Shown: positions 52,927-61,809 of the stretch, in pieces
Numbering within the stretch: the first letter of the stretch is position 1
Layout: each line of letters opens with the position of its first letter
From: Dyadobacter sandarakinus
GTDB lineage: Bacteria > Bacteroidota > Bacteroidia > Cytophagales > Spirosomataceae
NCBI RefSeq assembly: GCF_016894445.1
Contig: NZ_CP056775.1
Span: 3,350,001-3,414,000, forward strand
Direction of reading: 5' to 3'
DNA: 64,000 nt
The notes under the pieces: model-generated
What the model saw: the letters and a program-made list of their open reading frames with translations, nothing else
Database searches by the model: none
What the model was told of the DNA's origin: nothing
Program-made: the position numbers and the translations under genes

Positions 52927-55344
52927 ATGATGATCAAAAACTATCTCACCACCTCTCTGCGCAACTTGCGGCGGAACTGGAATTTTACGGTAATCAATGT
53001 CACCGGGCTTACCCTGGGGCTGGCCTGCTGCCTGCTGATTTTTTTTACCGTGCGCTATGAGCTCAGCTTTGACACCCATCACAGCCATGCTCCCCGGACG
53101 TACCGGCTCCTGCGGCATGTTAAAGCACAGGGCGAAAAAGCAAACAACCCGGGAATGCCGCTGCCGGTACTGGAAGCACTCCGCAATGATTATCCCGGGC
53201 TCAAAGGCCTGATTACATGCACTTACGCAATCCGGGAAAGTCTGGTTACCATCGGGCAGGGGCCGCAGCGCAAGAAATTCACGGACCCTTCCTATGTACT
53301 TTCTTTTATCGGACCCGAATATTTTGAGATTTTCAGCTACACCTGGCTCAAAGGTTCTCCCCGGTCGTCGCTGACCAATCCCGGATCAGCAGTACTGACC
53401 ACTAGCCAGGCCAGGCGGTATTTTGGTAGTGCAGATCCCATGGGTAAGACGCTGCGCGTAGGCAATCACATGGATTTCATTGTGACCGGCCTCATTCAGG
53501 ACCCGCCGCCTACCACCAGTTTTCCGTTCAAAACTTTGCTTTCTTTTTCATCGCTGAAAGAGTTCGGTGCATTTACCAACTGGGACGATTGGGTGAGCTC
53601 GTATGGAGGCGGACAAATGTACCTGATGCTGCCTGAAAACATGAGTGAGGCGCAGATGGAGCAGAAGCTGGTTGCATTCAACAAAAAATACCGGGAAGCA
53701 CGGGAGGTGCAGAATGAAGCATTCATATTGCAGCCGCTACTGGACATCCATTTTGACAACAATACATCCAACTACGCCAACCGCACAATCAGCCGCGGGA
53801 TGATCTGGTCGATGGTGCTGGTGGGCATTTTTATCCTGGTGACGGCCTGTGTCAACTTCATCAACCTGGCCACAGCCCAGGCACTCAGGCGCGCCAAGGA
53901 AGTAGGTGTGCGCAAAGTGCTGGGCAGCACGCGTACACAGCTGCTTAGGCAATATTTTTCCGAAACTGCCATGCTCACGATCTTTTCCGTGATACTGGCG
54001 CTGTTCCTGGCCCAGGCTACCCTGCCCTACGTGTCGGGTGTTTTGAACATTCATTCCGAAGGGGTACTTTTTGTTTCGGACAGCACAATCCTGATGTTCC
54101 TGCTCCTGCTTGCCGTAATTACCACGGTATTGTCCGGACTTTATCCGGCGCTGATCGTGTCCGGGTACCAGCCTATCCTTGCATTAAAGGGCAAAATGCA
54201 GGTAAAAGGAAGCAGCCAGGCAAGGCTTCGCAAAGGTTTGATCGTACTGCAGTTCACGATCTCCCAGGTGGTATTGCTGGGTACGCTGATCGCTTACAGC
54301 CAGATGAAATTTTTCAGGACCATGGACGTGGGTTTCCGGAAAGACCAGATTATCACCATACCTGTTCCCGACAATAATAACGGGCAAAATGCTGCCATAT
54401 CCGCTCAACTGGCGTCAGAACCTGGCATTGAGCAGATGAGCTTCAGCTATTTCACGCCCATGTCCAGGAGCAACTGGCAAACGGGTTTCAGCTATGAGAA
54501 CAATGAAGATCCGCTGGATTTTGAAGTAGTCATGCGCCCAGCCGACACGGCTTATTTCAATACCTACGGCCTCTCGCTGGTGGCCGGTAGAATGTATCTT
54601 CCTGCCGACACCATGCGCGAATATGTGATCAATGAGGCATTTGTAAGAAAGCTGGGTTTCAAAAATCCGGAAGATGCATTGGGCAAAAGACTTTCCATCG
54701 GCGGGTTCGATGTCAAACTGCCGATTGTGGGGGTGGTCAAAGATTTCAATACATATAGCCTGCACCGGGAGATCATCCCCTGCGTACTCGCTACCGACCG
54801 CAACAATTACAGTACGCTCAGCATCAAGCTTTCCGGAAAGGCAGATGCGCGGCTCATCAGCCGGATCGAGAAGGTATGGTCATCCGTTTTTCCGGATTAT
54901 GTTTTCAAATATTCCTTCTTCGACGAAACGGTCAACAGTTTTTACGAAAAAGAAGAAAAGCTTTTTGCACTCTTCCGCATTCTGACGGGCATCGCCATTT
55001 TCATCGGCTGCCTGGGCCTATACGGCGTAGTGGCTTTCATGGCGGAGTCGCGCACCAAAGAAATGGGCATCAGGAAGGTAATTGGCGCCTCCGCGCTGAG
55101 CATATTCGGATTGTTCTCCATTGACTTTATCAGACTGGTTGTGATTGCGCTGGTTATTGCATCGCCTATCGCCTGGTATTTTATGAACAAATGGATGCAG
55201 GATTTTACCTACAAAGCGCACATCAGCTGGTGGCTCTACCTGCTGGCCGGACTTCTTGCCATCGGCATTGCCCTGGTTACAATCAGCTTCCAGAGCATTA
55301 AAGCGGCATTGGTGAATCCGGTGAGAAGTTTGAGGGCGGAGTGA
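52927..55344 (+). CDS. Double-FtsX/MacB-type ABC permease (paralog 7 of 9)
   Basis: 805 residues (MMIKNYLTTSLRNLRRNWNF; the second Met is equally possible). The FtsX halves carry ALRRAKEVGVRKVLGST and ESRTKEMGIRKVIGAS, and the tail is NPVRSLRAE. Same eight-helix, two-domain plan. No activator site is visible in the gap before it, which is filled by a repeat module, so it is probably transcribed with permease 6. A GGAGGAA tract follows its stop within about 10 bp. Confidence 0.93.
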   Translation: MMIKNYLTTSLRNLRRNWNFTVINVTGLTLGLACCLLIFFTVRYELSFDTHHSHAPRTYRLLRHVKAQGEKANNPGMPLPVLEALRNDYPGLKGLITCTYAIRESLVTIGQGPQRKKFTDPSYVLSFIGPEYFEIFSYTWLKGSPRSSLTNPGSAVLTTSQARRYFGSADPMGKTLRVGNHMDFIVTGLIQDPPPTTSFPFKTLLSFSSLKEFGAFTNWDDWVSSYGGGQMYLMLPENMSEAQMEQKLVAFNKKYREAREVQNEAFILQPLLDIHFDNNTSNYANRTISRGMIWSMVLVGIFILVTACVNFINLATAQALRRAKEVGVRKVLGSTRTQLLRQYFSETAMLTIFSVILALFLAQATLPYVSGVLNIHSEGVLFVSDSTILMFLLLLAVITTVLSGLYPALIVSGYQPILALKGKMQVKGSSQARLRKGLIVLQFTISQVVLLGTLIAYSQMKFFRTMDVGFRKDQIITIPVPDNNNGQNAAISAQLASEPGIEQMSFSYFTPMSRSNWQTGFSYENNEDPLDFEVVMRPADTAYFNTYGLSLVAGRMYLPADTMREYVINEAFVRKLGFKNPEDALGKRLSIGGFDVKLPIVGVVKDFNTYSLHREIIPCVLATDRNNYSTLSIKLSGKADARLISRIEKVWSSVFPDYVFKYSFFDETVNSFYEKEEKLFALFRILTGIAIFIGCLGLYGVVAFMAESRTKEMGIRKVIGASALSIFGLFSIDFIRLVVIALVIASPIAWYFMNKWMQDFTYKAHISWWLYLLAGLLAIGIALVTISFQSIKAALVNPVRSLRAE

Positions 55345-55352
55345 GGGGGATT

Positions 55353-55401
55353 GGGGAGGAAGGAGGAAGGGAGGAATGGAGGAAAGGAGGAAGGAGGAGA
55401 G
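55353..55401. repeat. Polypurine GGAGGAA tract
   Basis: Six near-perfect GGAGGAA/GGAGGAG units begin just after the permease 7 stop. The position relative to gene ends matches the polypyrimidine tract at 32668-32710 read from the coding strand. Confidence 0.8.
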
Positions 55402-55404
55402 ATT

Positions 55405-55592
55405 TTGGCTTTCGGCTGTCGGCTTTCGGCTGTCGGCTTTTTTAGACTTGTGGCTTGTGGCTTTTGGCTTTTGGCTTTTGGCTTTTGGCTTTTGGGGAGG
55501 AGGAAGTGTGATTTACTATTTTTTATTAGTGTGACATAAATTATAATCTAACAAAAACAATCCGACGGCCGAAAGCTGATGGCCGACAGCCA
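55405..55592. repeat. Heptanucleotide inverted-arm module before permease 8
   Basis: GGCTTTC/GGCTGTC units at 55405-55442, then five exact GGCTTTT copies at 55459-55493. The AT-rich core contains GATTTACTAT (55510-55519) and TGACATAA (55532-55539). The right arm at 55562-55592 has GCCGAAA-type units. The two core motifs recur with the same 22-bp offset in the module before permease 2. Confidence 0.85.
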
Positions 55593-55616
55593 ACCGCTAT
55601 CCCAAAATCCCCTGCC

Positions 55617-57995
55617 ATGATCAGAAACTATCTTAAAATCGCCCTCAGAAATTTGCTGAAAAGCAAGGTTTATTCATTCATCAACATTGTTGGTTTGGCA
55701 GTAGGTATTGCAGTAGCGATGCTGATCGGACTGTGGGTGTGGGATGAGGTTTCCTACAACCGTTACCACAAAAACTACAACCACCTGGTACAGGCATGGA
55801 TCAGCCAGACATTCAACGGGCAAACCGGCACCGGTACTGCAGTGTCGATCCCGGCGGTTACCGAAATGGCAACCAAATATGGGGCAGACTTCAAGCATAC
55901 CTCGCTGGCGAGCTGGAATTACGGACACCTGCTTACCAATGGTGAAAAAAAGATCAATAAGAGCGGAATGTACGCCCAGCAGGGGTTTCCGGAAATGCTT
56001 TCGCTGAAAATGATCCGGGGCGACTATGCAACTGCTTTGACAAACCCGGGTTCCATCGTGATCGCGGAGTCGGTGGCCAGGGCCTTGTTCGGCAATGAAG
56101 ACCCGCTGAACAAACCATTGAAGCTGGACATCAAGCGTGACGTGAAGGTGACCGGTGTGTATGAGGATATTCCATTTAACTCCAACTTCAACGAGCTCAT
56201 GCTGATCCTTCCCTGGGCCGACTACCTGTCGGCCGAAAACTGGGTCAAGGAAGCACAGACGCAATGGGGAAACCACTCTTTCCAGTTTTTTGCGCAGGTG
56301 GCTGATCATGCCGATGTTGAAAAAGTGTCATTGAAAATCCGCGACGTAGAAATGCCGCATGCCTTTTCAAAAACCGACAAGCCGCAATACATGCTGCACC
56401 CCATGAGTCGCTGGCATTTATATTCCGATTTCAAAAATGGCAAGAATGTAGGCGGCGCAATCCAGTTTGTATGGCTGTTCACGATCATTGGCATATTCGT
56501 CCTGCTCCTGGCATGCATCAACTTCATGAACCTGAGCACCGCCCGGTCTGAAAAGCGCGCCAAGGAGGTCGGTATCCGCAAATCGATTGGTTCTTTGCGC
56601 AGCCAGCTCGTTTTCCAGTTTTTGAGTGAGTCTTTTCTGGTGGTGTGCTTTGCATTGCTGCTGGCTCTGATCATTGTGCTGCTCACGCTTCCTGCCTTCA
56701 ATGAACTGGCAGGTAAAAAGGTCCACTTCCCCTATAACTATCCCCAGTTCTGGCTTGCGCTGGTCGTATTTGCCTTGTTTACAGGGCTTATTTCGGGCAG
56801 CTATCCGGCATTTTACCTGTCTTCATTCAATCCTCTTGCAGTGCTGAAAGGTACTTTTAAGGTGGGTAAATGGTCGGCTGTACCGCGCAAGGTGATGGTG
56901 GTCATGCAGTTTACCGTATCCATCACGCTCATCATCGGTACAATCATCGTTTTTCAGCAGATTCAGCATGCCAAAAACAGGCCCGTGGGCTACGACCGGC
57001 AGGGATTGCTGCAGATCAACATTTCGCCCAACATGTTTGGAAAATACTACCCGCTGCGCGACGACCTGCTGAAAACGGGCGTAGTATACGAAATGAGCGA
57101 ATCGTCCAGTCCGACCACTGGTATCTACTCCAATCAGATCGGTTTTGAATGGGAAGGAATGGAACCGGGCTCTTTGCCCCTTTTCGGAACGATCGCCTGT
57201 ACGCATGATTTTGGCAAGACGATCGGCTGGAAAATCGTGCAGGGCCGGGACTTTTCGCGAGAGTTTTCAACGGATACCGCCGGATTTATCCTGAACGAAT
57301 CCGCGGTGAAGCTTACCGGAATTAAAAATATTATCGGTAAAACCATCCGCTACAATGGCAGCCCGCGGCAGGTCGTGGGCGTGATCAAGGACATGGTCAT
57401 GCAGTCGCCCTACGAACCTGCAGTACCTACGATTTTCCTGATGAACTACGAGTGGGCCAACCTGATCAATGTAAAGCTGATGCCCGGCAAGCCGGTGGAC
57501 CAGGCTCTCAAAAAAGTGGAAGCCATTTTCCGGAAACATGATCCCGACTCGCCTTTCGAATTCAAGTTTGCCGATGAGGAATATGAAGCCAAGTTCCGGG
57601 CCGAAGAGCGGATTGGTAAGCTGGCGAGGGTATTTGCGGTGCTGGCGGTATTTATCTCGTGTCTGGGTTTGTTCGGGCTGGCGGCTTATACAGCCGAGCA
57701 GCGTACCAAGGAGATCGGGATCCGCAAGGCACTCGGAGCCAGTGTGGCGCAAATGTGGGCAATGCTTTCCAAAGAATTTGTGTACCTGGTTGTGCTGTCG
57801 TGTGTCATCGCCTCGCCCATTGCCTTGTTTTTCCTGAACGACTGGCTCAATAAATACGAGTACCACATCCAGCTGAGCTGGGTAGTATTCGCAGTTTCTG
57901 CCATCCTGGCCGTACTCATCACCTTGCTGACGGTCAGTTTCCAGGCAGTCAAAGCAGCGTTAATGAACCCCGTCAAGTCCTTGCGCAGCGAGTAG
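55617..57995 (+). CDS. Double-FtsX/MacB-type ABC permease (paralog 8 of 9)
   Basis: 792 residues, starting MIRNYLKIALRNLLKSKVYSF. The FtsX halves carry SEKRAKEVGIRKSIGSL and EQRTKEIGIRKALGAS, tail NPVKSLRSE. Its first periplasmic domain is divergent from the others (TFNGQTGTGTAVSIPAVTEM), suggesting a different substrate or partner. It lies across the longest repeat module from permease 7 and 151 bp before the small Spy-like gene. No activator inverted repeat is visible directly upstream. Confidence 0.93.
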   Translation: MIRNYLKIALRNLLKSKVYSFINIVGLAVGIAVAMLIGLWVWDEVSYNRYHKNYNHLVQAWISQTFNGQTGTGTAVSIPAVTEMATKYGADFKHTSLASWNYGHLLTNGEKKINKSGMYAQQGFPEMLSLKMIRGDYATALTNPGSIVIAESVARALFGNEDPLNKPLKLDIKRDVKVTGVYEDIPFNSNFNELMLILPWADYLSAENWVKEAQTQWGNHSFQFFAQVADHADVEKVSLKIRDVEMPHAFSKTDKPQYMLHPMSRWHLYSDFKNGKNVGGAIQFVWLFTIIGIFVLLLACINFMNLSTARSEKRAKEVGIRKSIGSLRSQLVFQFLSESFLVVCFALLLALIIVLLTLPAFNELAGKKVHFPYNYPQFWLALVVFALFTGLISGSYPAFYLSSFNPLAVLKGTFKVGKWSAVPRKVMVVMQFTVSITLIIGTIIVFQQIQHAKNRPVGYDRQGLLQINISPNMFGKYYPLRDDLLKTGVVYEMSESSSPTTGIYSNQIGFEWEGMEPGSLPLFGTIACTHDFGKTIGWKIVQGRDFSREFSTDTAGFILNESAVKLTGIKNIIGKTIRYNGSPRQVVGVIKDMVMQSPYEPAVPTIFLMNYEWANLINVKLMPGKPVDQALKKVEAIFRKHDPDSPFEFKFADEEYEAKFRAEERIGKLARVFAVLAVFISCLGLFGLAAYTAEQRTKEIGIRKALGASVAQMWAMLSKEFVYLVVLSCVIASPIALFFLNDWLNKYEYHIQLSWVVFAVSAILAVLITLLTVSFQAVKAALMNPVKSLRSE

Positions 57996-58146
57996 GGATA
58001 TCTTTCTGAACAGGCAGTTCGTCGGTAAAAATCAGCAGCCTGTCTGTCCGTAGCAGCGGCTGGCAGATTGCGGGGATGTGCTGTTTAAACTAAAATAGAA
58101 AATGGGCTTCTAACCAACATAAACAAACAATTTAATGTTGGAAACC

Positions 58147-58521
58147 ATGAAAAAGACCATCTTAGCCATCGCAGCAATTGTAACATTGACCCTTGGAAAT
58201 GCATCTGCCCAGTACCGCGTGGGACATGAAGTTTCGGCTGCCCGCGTAGAGGCTGGACCACAAAATTACAGCGTCGGAAAGCTTGATGCCATTGTGCATC
58301 TGAGCCGCAAGCAGGAGAAGGAAATGCAAAAAATCGAAATCCGGTACGACCGGCTGATATCGGGCAACAAGCGTTACCAAACTTACCAGCATGTACGCCG
58401 GCTGGAAGCCGACAAGCAAAACGCATTGCTTGATGTGCTTACTCCTGCCCAGCGTCAGCGTTTATATGCCTATGAAAGATCCCAGCGCCCTGAAAAAGGC
58501 CGCAGCTATCGAAGAGGCTAG
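58147..58521 (+). CDS. Small secreted protein, Spy/CpxP-like (tentative)
   Basis: 124 residues from the ATG at 58147, the start of a signal peptide (MKKTILAIAAIVTLTLGNASA before Q). The mature part is highly basic and helical: KQEKEMQKIEIRYDRLISG, then a segment LLDVLTPAQRQRLYAYERSQ resembling the LTxxQ motif of the periplasmic chaperone Spy and the stress inhibitor CpxP. The tail is Arg-rich (KGRSYRRG). That assignment rests on one motif and general character. It lies between permeases 8 and 9 on the same strand, ahead of the next activator site. Confidence 0.7.
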   Translation: MKKTILAIAAIVTLTLGNASAQYRVGHEVSAARVEAGPQNYSVGKLDAIVHLSRKQEKEMQKIEIRYDRLISGNKRYQTYQHVRRLEADKQNALLDVLTPAQRQRLYAYERSQRPEKGRSYRRG

Positions 58522-58552
58522 TGCATGATAATGCCGGACAAGCGGTTGTCAA

Positions 58553-58568
58553 TGTCCGTTTCTGAACG
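58553..58568. promoter_or_regulatory. Activator site upstream of permease 9
   Basis: TGTCCG-TTTC-TGAACG, matching GTYCG-N4-YGRAC. A weak second copy 20 bp upstream (58534-58547) keeps only part of the right half. It lies 44 bp before a TTGGCAC element. Confidence 0.6.
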
Positions 58569-58611
58569 CAGCATTTACATGTAACTGCTTAAAATAGAAA
58601 GCCTTATAATG

Positions 58612-58627
58612 TTGGCACAAAAATGTT
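58612..58627 (+). promoter_or_regulatory. Possible sigma-54-like promoter of permease 9
   Basis: TTGGCACAAAAATGTT has a full YTGGCAC -24 box; the -12 region is TGTT, with no GC. It lies about 76 bp before the start codon. Confidence 0.5.
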
Positions 58628-58703
58628 ACCCTGCTGGCAAGTGCTCGCGGGGTAATTTTGTTTTCGGCCGCAGCCGCATTGTTCACTGCCATCTATTTAT
58701 GCC

Positions 58704-61109
58704 ATGCTTAAAAACTACTTCAAAATAGCGCTCCGGAACCTGGTTAAACACAAGGCATTCAGCGTAATCAACGTGACAGGCGTCGCCATGGGACTGGCCT
58801 GCTTTCTGCTGCTGGCTTTGTACGTAAGGGATGAACTGAGCTATGACAAGTTTCACACCCATGCAGACCGCATTTACCGTGTTTCACGAACATTTTTGTC
58901 CAATGACGGCACAGAATCCCTGAAACTCGGCCACCTCGCTCCTCCTTTCGGACCACTCCTCCGCCAGGATTTTCCGGAGGTGGAGCAGGTGCTGCGTATG
59001 CTCGAAACCGGGGGAACTGTGCGCTACAAAGAAAAAGTATTTGTGGAAGAGCAGATGTTTGCTGCCGAGCCCAACATTTTCAAGGTTTTCAGTTTCAATG
59101 TAATCGGGGGTAATCCGGCCCAGGCCCTTGAAAACCCATTTTCGATCATGTTTTCACGTCCGATGGCGGAAAAGTATTTCGGGAATGAAAATCCGGTCGG
59201 TAAGGTCGTCCGGCTCGACAATCAGCTGGATTATACCGTGACAGGGGTGTTCGAACCGCTGCCGGCACAGTCACATTTCCATCCGCAGTTTCTGGTTTCG
59301 TTTTCAACCATGAACGACGACCGGGTTTATGGTGCAGAGCAGCTGCGGACCAACTGGGGTAACAATGCTTTTTCCACCTACCTGCTCCTGCCGGAAAACT
59401 ATGATCCACAAAAGCTTGTCAAAGCATTCCCCGCATTCCAGAACCGGCATATCGAACCCAAGGCATCCAGGTATTCAGTACTCGGGCTCATGAAGATGAC
59501 CGACATTCACCTGCATTCGCATCTTGATTCAGAGATTGAGGCCAACAGTGACATACAGTACGTATACCTTTTCTCGGCAATCGGATTGTTTATCCTTGCC
59601 ATTGCATGCATTAACTACATGAACCTCGCCACGGCCCGCTCGGCAACACGGGCCAAAGAGGTAGGCATGCGGAAAGTAATCGGTGCATTGCGGCAGCAGC
59701 TGATCGCCCAGTTCCTGAGCGAGTCGGTACTCTTGGTAGCAGTATCGCTGGTCCTGGCGCTTGTGATCGTTGCCTTATGCCTGCCATTCATGAATAATTT
59801 TACGCATAAACAACTCACCACGGAGGCGCTCCTTGATCCCGGCTTTCTGCTAATACTGGCTGTGGTGACCCTGCTCACGGCGCTTGCAGCAGGCAGTTAC
59901 CCCGCATTTTTCCTGACAGGCTTTCAGCCCATCAGCGTATTCAGGGGAAAGGTGTCGTCGGCATTGAAAAATGGTAAGCTCCGGCAGTTCCTGGTGGTTA
60001 CGCAGTTTGCCATTGCAGTTGTGCTGATCATCAGTACAACAGTCGTATACAACCAGATGCGCTATGTGCAGAATTACAAGCTGGGCTACTCCAAAGACCA
60101 GATCGTGCTGCTTCGTACCGGCTCCAATGATACCCTCGGCCGGCTGGAAAGTTTCAGGCAGGAGCTGAAAGCCAACAGCAACATACGGGAAGCCGGGCGC
60201 TCGTCGCGCATTCCCTCGGGGCGCCTGCTTGATTCCTGGGAGGCTTATGTTACCAAGGGCGACACCTTTGCAATGTCGGATGTCAATGTAAAATCCCTTT
60301 CGGTAGACGAGGACTTTATTCCTGCCTACCAGATCAGCATGGCCGCCGGGAGAAATTTTTCACGCAACTATCCTTCCGATCGCACCAATGCATTTATCCT
60401 GAATGAGACCGCCGCAAGAATGCTTGGCTGGAAGAATCCCGCCGAAGCTGTGGGTGGGCGTTTTGGCTATGGACAGGTACGGGGCGAAATCATTGGGGTG
60501 ACCAAAGATTATCATTTCGAATCGCTGCACCAGAAGGTGGCGCCGCTGGTTTTGTTCCGGCAGGATGATCGCCTAGGCTGGATGTCGGTGCATATTTCGG
60601 GTAAAAACATTGGAAATGCACTTGCCCATATCGAGTCGGTGTGGCGTACCAGGTTCCCGGATGTTCCTTTTTCCTATGAGTTCCTGGATCAGCGGTTCGG
60701 CAATTTGTATGCAAGTGAGCAGAGCCAGCAAACCCTTTTCACCATTTTCTCCGGTATCGCCATCTTTATCTCATGCCTCGGCCTGCTTGGACTGTCTATT
60801 TTCATGGCTGAAATACGTACGAAGGAAATCGGGGTGCGCAAAGTATTGGGAGCTTCACTCGGCAGCCTGATCATGATGCTTTCGGGTGATTTTCTTAAAC
60901 CGGTTATCATCGCGATCCTCATTGCCTCCCCCATCGCGTTTTACGCCATGAGCAAGTGGTTGCAGGATTTTGCCTACCATACCGAAATCAAGTGGTGGTT
61001 TTTCGTTTCCGCAGCTGCCATCTCCATCCTGATCGCATTGCTGACCATTAGCTTCCAGAGTATTAAGGCAGCATTGAGGAACCCCGTCAGGGCATTGCGG
61101 AGCGAGTGA
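58704..61109 (+). CDS. Double-FtsX/MacB-type ABC permease (paralog 9 of 9)
   Basis: 801 residues, starting MLKNYFKIALRNLVKHKAFS. The FtsX halves carry SATRAKEVGMRKVIGAL and EIRTKEIGVRKVLGAS, tail NPVRALRSE. Periplasmic domains at about 45-285 and 455-675. It has its own activator site and -24-like element and is followed by a short degenerate repeat block before the converging tenA. It is the last member of the cluster. Confidence 0.93.
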   Translation: MLKNYFKIALRNLVKHKAFSVINVTGVAMGLACFLLLALYVRDELSYDKFHTHADRIYRVSRTFLSNDGTESLKLGHLAPPFGPLLRQDFPEVEQVLRMLETGGTVRYKEKVFVEEQMFAAEPNIFKVFSFNVIGGNPAQALENPFSIMFSRPMAEKYFGNENPVGKVVRLDNQLDYTVTGVFEPLPAQSHFHPQFLVSFSTMNDDRVYGAEQLRTNWGNNAFSTYLLLPENYDPQKLVKAFPAFQNRHIEPKASRYSVLGLMKMTDIHLHSHLDSEIEANSDIQYVYLFSAIGLFILAIACINYMNLATARSATRAKEVGMRKVIGALRQQLIAQFLSESVLLVAVSLVLALVIVALCLPFMNNFTHKQLTTEALLDPGFLLILAVVTLLTALAAGSYPAFFLTGFQPISVFRGKVSSALKNGKLRQFLVVTQFAIAVVLIISTTVVYNQMRYVQNYKLGYSKDQIVLLRTGSNDTLGRLESFRQELKANSNIREAGRSSRIPSGRLLDSWEAYVTKGDTFAMSDVNVKSLSVDEDFIPAYQISMAAGRNFSRNYPSDRTNAFILNETAARMLGWKNPAEAVGGRFGYGQVRGEIIGVTKDYHFESLHQKVAPLVLFRQDDRLGWMSVHISGKNIGNALAHIESVWRTRFPDVPFSYEFLDQRFGNLYASEQSQQTLFTIFSGIAIFISCLGLLGLSIFMAEIRTKEIGVRKVLGASLGSLIMMLSGDFLKPVIIAILIASPIAFYAMSKWLQDFAYHTEIKWWFFVSAAAISILIALLTISFQSIKAALRNPVRALRSE

Positions 61110-61118
61110 GGGGGAACT

Positions 61119-61150
61119 TCGGCGGTCAGCTATCGGCTTTCGGCCGTCGA
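61119..61150. repeat. Short heptanucleotide-like repeat block after permease 9
   Basis: Contains GGCGGTC, GGCTTTC and then GGCCGTCGAAAGCC, a self-complementary remnant of the module arms without a core. It lies between converging genes, where it may act as a terminator. Confidence 0.6.
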
Positions 61151-61158
61151 AAGCCTCC

Positions 61159-61809
61159 TCAGCATGGCCAGGTCCGAAGGTGATAAGCATCGTCCCAGAA
61201 GATGTATTCCAGCCGGGAAGCGGTCAGGTATGCTTCGCGCATTTTTGTGCAGGTACCTGCACTTGCCTGCTCAGCCAGGCGGTCGCAGATATCAAGTGCT
61301 TTCCGGACCGAATGTCCGAATTCCTCACCGCCATAGGCATCAATCCAGCTTTGGTAAGGATTACCGGAAGATTGACTGGCATACATGTCATCACCTACTT
61401 TCTTGTAAATCCAGAAACAAGGCAGCAACGCAGCCACAGCAACTTCGAAAGATTCGAATGCACTGACACTGAGCAGGTAGCTGGTATAGGCAAAGCATCC
61501 GGGACCTTTGGTGCCGGCATTGTCAATCTCATAGTTTTTAAAATAGCTCAGATGCAGAGCACGCTCTACCAGGATTGCATTTTGTGCAAACTGAAAAAAA
61601 TCCAGCGCATCATGGCTGTTTCCGGCCCTGGACCCTGCTGCGGCCAGCGCCCGCGCGAAGTCGGCCAGGTAAAGGGAATCCTGCGCAATGTAGAATTTAA
61701 ACTTTTCTACGGGCAAAGTTCCGGTTTTCAGCTCCTGATTAAACGGATGCTGGCTGATCTGCCTGTAAATGGGAAGTGCTTCTTCCCAGAGATATGTTGT
61801 GAAGCTCAT
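61159..61809 (-). CDS. tenA: TenA-type thiaminase II / aminopyrimidine aminohydrolase
   Basis: 216 residues, all-helical. Active-site residues of the family are present: the catalytic Cys131 in VAALLPCFWIYKK and Glu201 in SRLEYIFWDDAY; FYIAQDSLYLADFARAL is the usual N-terminal signature. TenA hydrolyses thiamin or its degraded pyrimidine to give the HMP precursor. Its start overlaps the thiD stop by 4 nt, so it is the last gene of a thiamin operon. Confidence 0.95.
   Translation of the reverse strand: MSFTTYLWEEALPIYRQISQHPFNQELKTGTLPVEKFKFYIAQDSLYLADFARALAAAGSRAGNSHDALDFFQFAQNAILVERALHLSYFKNYEIDNAGTKGPGCFAYTSYLLSVSAFESFEVAVAALLPCFWIYKKVGDDMYASQSSGNPYQSWIDAYGGEEFGHSVRKALDICDRLAEQASAGTCTKMREAYLTASRLEYIFWDDAYHLRTWPC

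Noticed and set aside
55353..55592. Insertion sequence or MITE with target duplication
   Set aside because: No transposase and no flanking target-site duplication could be seen; the modules track gene gaps and orientation.
58534..58547. Second full activator site before permease 9
   Set aside because: At the expected 20-bp offset only part of the right half matches, so it is noted as degenerate and not counted.
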